Assembly (NCBI GenBank): GCA_947247005.1
Contig: OX365949.1
Location: 18,727,130 to 18,791,129 of the forward strand
Direction: 5' to 3'
DNA length: 64,000 nucleotides
Source: Spisula solida
Lineage: Eukaryota; Mollusca; Bivalvia; Venerida; Mactridae
The notes under the pieces are model-generated. The model saw nothing but the letters and a program-made list of their open reading frames with translations. It made no database searches and was not told the DNA's origin. Made by a program: the position numbers and the translations under genes. Below, piece by piece: positions 28,101 through 34,100 of the stretch (position 1 is the first letter of the stretch; the number at the start of each line of letters is the position of its first letter).

Positions 28101-31100
28101 TTCTGAAATGGGTCACCATAGCAACGACAAAAAACAAAACATAATTCATGAGAAAACATTAAATCTAAGAGATAGTACTATACTATCCAATTACTTAAAA
28201 CTAAATCAAAGACCATTACTTTTTTCTAATTTCAGAGCATTTTCTGTATCTTATTACATAATCACTATAAGCCCTGTTTTTCTGGAGAACGGCTCATATG
28301 TATATGTCTTAGGCTATTTCTTCATTATGCTGAATGCAATAGTGGTTGAACTAAGGTTTAATAATATGGATATTTTCACAAACGGATTTGTATCATTTGC
28401 ATATTTTGTTCTTAGCAAAATTAAACTAGTACTAGTTTCGAACCTATATGCTTTAGAGAAGCTAGGTTTCGATGATAGTGTATATTCTATATAATTGGTA
28501 TGTATTTATTATATACATATATGTCATTCATGGGCCAAAGGCCCTTAATCATGCAAATAATGTAAAACTATACATTTCAGTTCCTCCCATAAAAATTACT
28601 ACATGTGTTCCGAGGAAGCTGATTTAAATAAGAATCAGAAACTAAAGGAAATTCTTAATGAATATTTTGACAAGCAAGATGAAGGCGACACCCTGAAAGC
28701 ACTTGATGTGATAGAAGACTCGGTAAGTATGAATGAGGTATACAGTGCCCACCAAAAATAAGTATACAGTAAATAATTGTTGCTAAATTTAACTTGGTTA
28801 AATTATTCCATATCCTGTTATCAGACGGTCACAATTATACTTGTTTCTGAAACTATATTTACTATATGAGTAAAAGAAGACGAAGAAATAAAGATGAAGA
28901 TGTTCTCAATTTAAATACCCATGTGATCCAAAATTCTGATTTTTCCATCTTTTTGTGACTAAGTTACCATTCAATGGGGACAAAGAAACTTTATATTTTG
29001 CACCTAGGGTACCAATTAATGTATGATCTTTACATTTAATAATTTATTGGTATAATAAAATGATAAACACCTCCGTTGTTTATAAGTCGTGTGGTTCCAC
29101 TTACTCCTTTATTTTGTACTCAATTTACATTTAATAAACAAAAATAGTCCTTTTTCTTCAAAAATATTGTTGTTTTACTGTTTTACAAATAGTGTCATTA
29201 AAGACAAGTAAATGGGGAAATAACATTTGTATACTTATTTTTGGTGGGCTTTGTATTTTATTGGATTATTTATGTCTCCTGCATGCATGTAGTCCAGTAG
29301 ACTTATTTCGGGTCCGGAAAGTCAGGGAATTTTGAAATTAGTTGGGGAAATCTAAAAATTGAGCAAAAGTCAGGGAATTCTTTATGTTTGATGTCAATAA
29401 GTGCGAATTCCAATGTACAAGCAACCCAAGACTGATAAAATCCTCGTATGAATGAGACATATGTATGAATCATGCATTTAGTCCGGGAGACATATTGATT
29501 TTGTGCTTAAGAGATGTCTAAATGTTCTCCTTAACCATTGGTCGGATTTCAATAAAACTTCACATGAATACTTGGTACAAAGCCTAGTTGTGCATATTGT
29601 CACAAATTCAAGGTTGGATGACTTTTGCCAGAGTTATAGCTCTTTGTGGAAGACATGTTTTTGTGTAAAAAATCTCTCTAGTTAGTAATAAATGTAATAC
29701 AATTATAATGCACACAGTTGCATCAATTAAATTACTTCAGAATACCTTTAACAAACGACCTGAGACAAAGAGGCAGAGTTATATGTTACTGGAAACTCAT
29801 GACTGTTACATGTAATTTTGTGGGAAGTTTAAATACACAGAATAAAATCCCATTTATTATTAGATCCTTTAAATTCAGTATGAATCTCATGCTAACTTTC
29901 ATTGACTATACTACTTACCTTTAAAAGTCCAAATGCTTTTTATTGAACAAATATAAAATGGGTGTAAATTGAATGTGTATTTTATTCAAATGCTGATTTA
30001 ATGTTTTGCCTCAATTTGTATTTCACATGGATGTTGGTTCAAACAAACGTATCACAGCATGACATAATTATTTTTTTTCTTTAAAGTTGTCTACCTTTTT
30101 ATTTTTGTCCATTAAAATCATGTACTTTTAAATTTGTCTTTTAAAAACATGTAATTTTATCGGTAATTAGTAAGTCAATACTGAAAGGTAAATAGTTGTC
30201 ATTTATGTGATCATTTTTCATTGGATCACGCTTATGTTGTTAACGTCTATTTGGAGAGCATGATAAAACGGATGTGTTCTGTCAAGTGGTATCCGACTGA
30301 ACTTATAGTAGAATGACGGTGTTTATATCAGGTTTTATAATAACTAATGGCTTGTATGCTTCTTTGACTCTGTTAATAGGATGAAACACGTTACAAATAC
30401 CAGGCATTGATTTATGGGTAGATTGTGTTTTGAAATCTTTGATCATACAAATCAGTTAAGTCATTCTTTATTATCACGCCTCCCTTTGAAGCAGTGAGTA
30501 TATATTTTTTTGCTTTGGCTAAGGATCTGCAAAATTTATGTTTGAATTGGTCTTGGTATGAAGATGACCCCTGTTGACATTGACATTAAAAGACATTGAA
30601 ATTATTAAACTGTTGTGAACAATAATCCCGGAATACTTTGACCAATGATCTTTAAACTTCATGAGTGGATAAGTTTTGGCATGTAGATGACCTCTTTTGA
30701 TTTTGTGATGTCATAAGTGACTAAAAAGGCTGCTGTTTGGGCATTTATGTTTTACAAACATTGTTTGTTAATTTATACTTGTAGTTATGGAATGAAAGTA
30801 ATTAAGAGAATAAGTACTGGGGTACTTCTTGAAACATTATACAAGTGTAATAATTATGTTATGTATTAGTTATATTAATGTACAGGATATCCTAATGAAT
30901 TAGCAACATTTATAAGATGCCATTATATACTAAATATATATATAGTGCTCAATCAGGAACTATTTGTCAAGTTGATCATTTACGCTTTGAAATTTCTGTT
31001 GTTGATGAGATAAAAAGCCCATGAACCCATTAAACAGCCCCCCCTAGGATGTTAAGCTTTATTATACTAATGTATGGAAATGACAGTTAACAACAGTGAT

Positions 31101-34100
31101 GTTGGCGTCATTAGACACAAGAACATGGTCCGCTATTGTTGTCTTCATTAGACACAAGAACATGGTCCGCTATAGTTGGCTTCATTAGACACAAGGGCAT
31201 GCATGGTCCGCTGTTGTTGACTTCATTATCAAAGTGACAAACATACAAGCCATTAGTTTTATGAAACCTGATATAAACACAGTCTTACTACTACGACTTA
31301 CACAATATAAAAATAACAACATAAGTGTGATTCAATGAAAAATGATCACATAAAGGACAACTTTTTACATTCCAGTATCGTCTTACTACTTACCCATATT
31401 AGTACATGTTTTTAAAGGACATATGTAAAATATATTAATGTAAAGGCATGCAAACCAATTAGAAACATTTATAAAATGCCATTATATACTATATGGTGCC
31501 CAATCCGGAACTATTTTTTGAGTGTATGTGTACTGATTTTATTTACGTTTGATATGTCCATCGTTGATGAGAAAAAAGGCCCATAAACTTATTAAACAGC
31601 CTCCCCTATGATGTCAAGCTTATTAGACTGTTGTATGGAAATGACAGTTAACAACAGTGATGTTAGCTTCATAAAACACAAGGACATGGACCGCTGTTGT
31701 TGGCTTCATTAGACACCAGAACATGGACCTCATTTAGTGTTGACCCCTCAGGCTTTCAGACTTCTTACCTTTTCTTGTTCATCGGATAATTAGTCTTAGA
31801 ATCTTCACAAAAACCCTACAGGAGGGTTTTTTATTCTGTTATTCTCAAGAATATAATTATCTTTCTTGTTTTGCGGTACCCCATGTGTTTTGGCTCCGTC
31901 TAAAGCGGTAGATATACATGTTGTAATATCTATCTAATTAATCAAAATAAGAAACTTCTGTCACCTTTCTTGACAATTTCAATGGAGTTCTATTGAAGAT
32001 TACTTAGCTCAAGAGATATGACTGTTAAGATATATCCGATAGTGCTGTCGGCCGCAATTATTAGATAGATAGATAGATAGATAGATTTATTTGACATAAA
32101 ATGAACATTCACATGGCAATGATAATATCAAAATATACAAATACAGTATGTTAATACATGTTTAAGCATGAACCAATAAAATAGCCATGTCCAATCAACA
32201 TTAAATGTCAAGGATAACACAAAAAGGGTTCAAAGGAACCCTTATTTCCATTGTGGTCCTTGATATATAGTGTTGTGTGACATAATAAGATAGTGTGACA
32301 TAATAAGATATCACAATTGAGCATAAATTATATTAAAAGATAAATATATTAATTAAATAAAATTACATATCACAGTTATAAATTGCTGTTTAATAGTATG
32401 ATAAATAGAACATAATAGACAAACATGTAAAATTATGATAAAGAGAATACTAATAATGAGTAAATCAGTTTATCAGGTTTGCCATAAATAAATATAATAT
32501 TGCTGATTATAATTTAAACATACATTAAACATGCTATCACTATATATTTAAATAATTTAACAATGAAATATCACAGTTCAATGTTTTGTTGTAGTGATGA
32601 AATTGATACTGCAGTCACAAATGGAAGTCATCTGATTTGATATGAGAAAATGAAAATATTTTACTATCTATCGGAAACTATAGTAATGCATAATTATAAA
32701 CATAAATACACTATGAATATTGCATAGACTTAACGAAATGGTTCTTAACCTTTGATTTGAAAGAAGAAGTGGTTCCGGAATCCCTTATGTATTGACAATT
32801 TATCCAATCTGAAAGAGCTATGCATTCTGACCACAATAAAAGTTATTTGATGAAAATATCTCAAGAAATAGCAAAGTTATGGTCAATTTAATCTGCTCTG
32901 AAGGAATTTATTCAAAAAAAAATTGGAATGGAATATTTACTTTCCCCTACTTGTTTGATGCTTAGCTCTCTTGTACATGATGCTGAAAACCTGTTGGGAA
33001 GGTTTGATTGTAGAGCAGCAAAAGCCTGAAAAGTGGCTTATTTAAGGAGTAACATTTGACTAAAAAGACACAAGCTGAGTCATATACCAAAATGTTCGGG
33101 AGACTTTGAAGTTTATCAAACAGTGAACATTGGGAGGAAAGTCGGAATAATTCAAGGTCAAGGTCATACTCATAAGCAAAATATGATGTAGACTATATTG
33201 TATTTGGTCTCAGAATAACATGATAAAAATACTTATGATTGCATAATTTTTGTTATTATATTATACCTTAGTACACAAGCTTTTAATTGATGTCCATATT
33301 TTGGGTCCCAAATGTCAAGGTCAAGGTCGTTTCAAGGTCAAAGTATAAAAAATATCCAAAATTTACTGTTTATGTAACTTACACTTTTCCTGGCTTAACA
33401 AACAATGTCTAAATATGTATTTAGGACACTTTTTCATGATCTTCTATTCATTACCTTTAAACCCATACCAAATAAGTGTATATTTCATGCCTATAATAAT
33501 CTGAAACGGTGGTCAACCACAGTCATTGGCCTAAATGAGATGTAAATTATAAAGCATATGACAATATGAAAACCTTGTACATGCAATAGAGGTTACCATT
33601 AGGGGTGCATGAGCTACTTGGACAGGTGAGCGACCTATGGCCCTTTGGGCCCTCTTGTTTGTACTTTTTTACCATTTGTCCTTGAATTGACCTTGACCTT
33701 GACATTGTTGGACTAAAAATTGGAATTAAAATGTGCAATTAGTAGGGAGGTATCAAAGTCAGTGAACCATTTCTCTATTACATGCAAGTTTGGTGTATTA
33801 ATAAAGGTTAAGTAAACTCTAGTTTGTTTATTATTTTGAAGCACCATGTGACCTTCACCTTGACATTTTCAAACTTTCCTCCCAAGGACGGCACCTTTTA
33901 CCTATAGTACAGTAATCCTGAATATCTCAGAAATATTTTGGTATATGACTCAGTTTGTGTACTTTTTTGCAATGTTCACTCTACTTTGAGTCAAAATGCT
34001 GCTCTACTATGATGCCTTATTATTATACTGGCTTGTATTGCAAATTGTCCATGATTTTCTTTAATATTGATAATTGACCGAACACAAAATCAATATGGGT

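Noticed and set aside
28108..28494. 128-codon open frame as a membrane protein gene
   Set aside because: It overlaps the inverted end and body of a MITE-like element that also occurs at 411-645, has no homology I recognise, and is explained by AT-rich chance.
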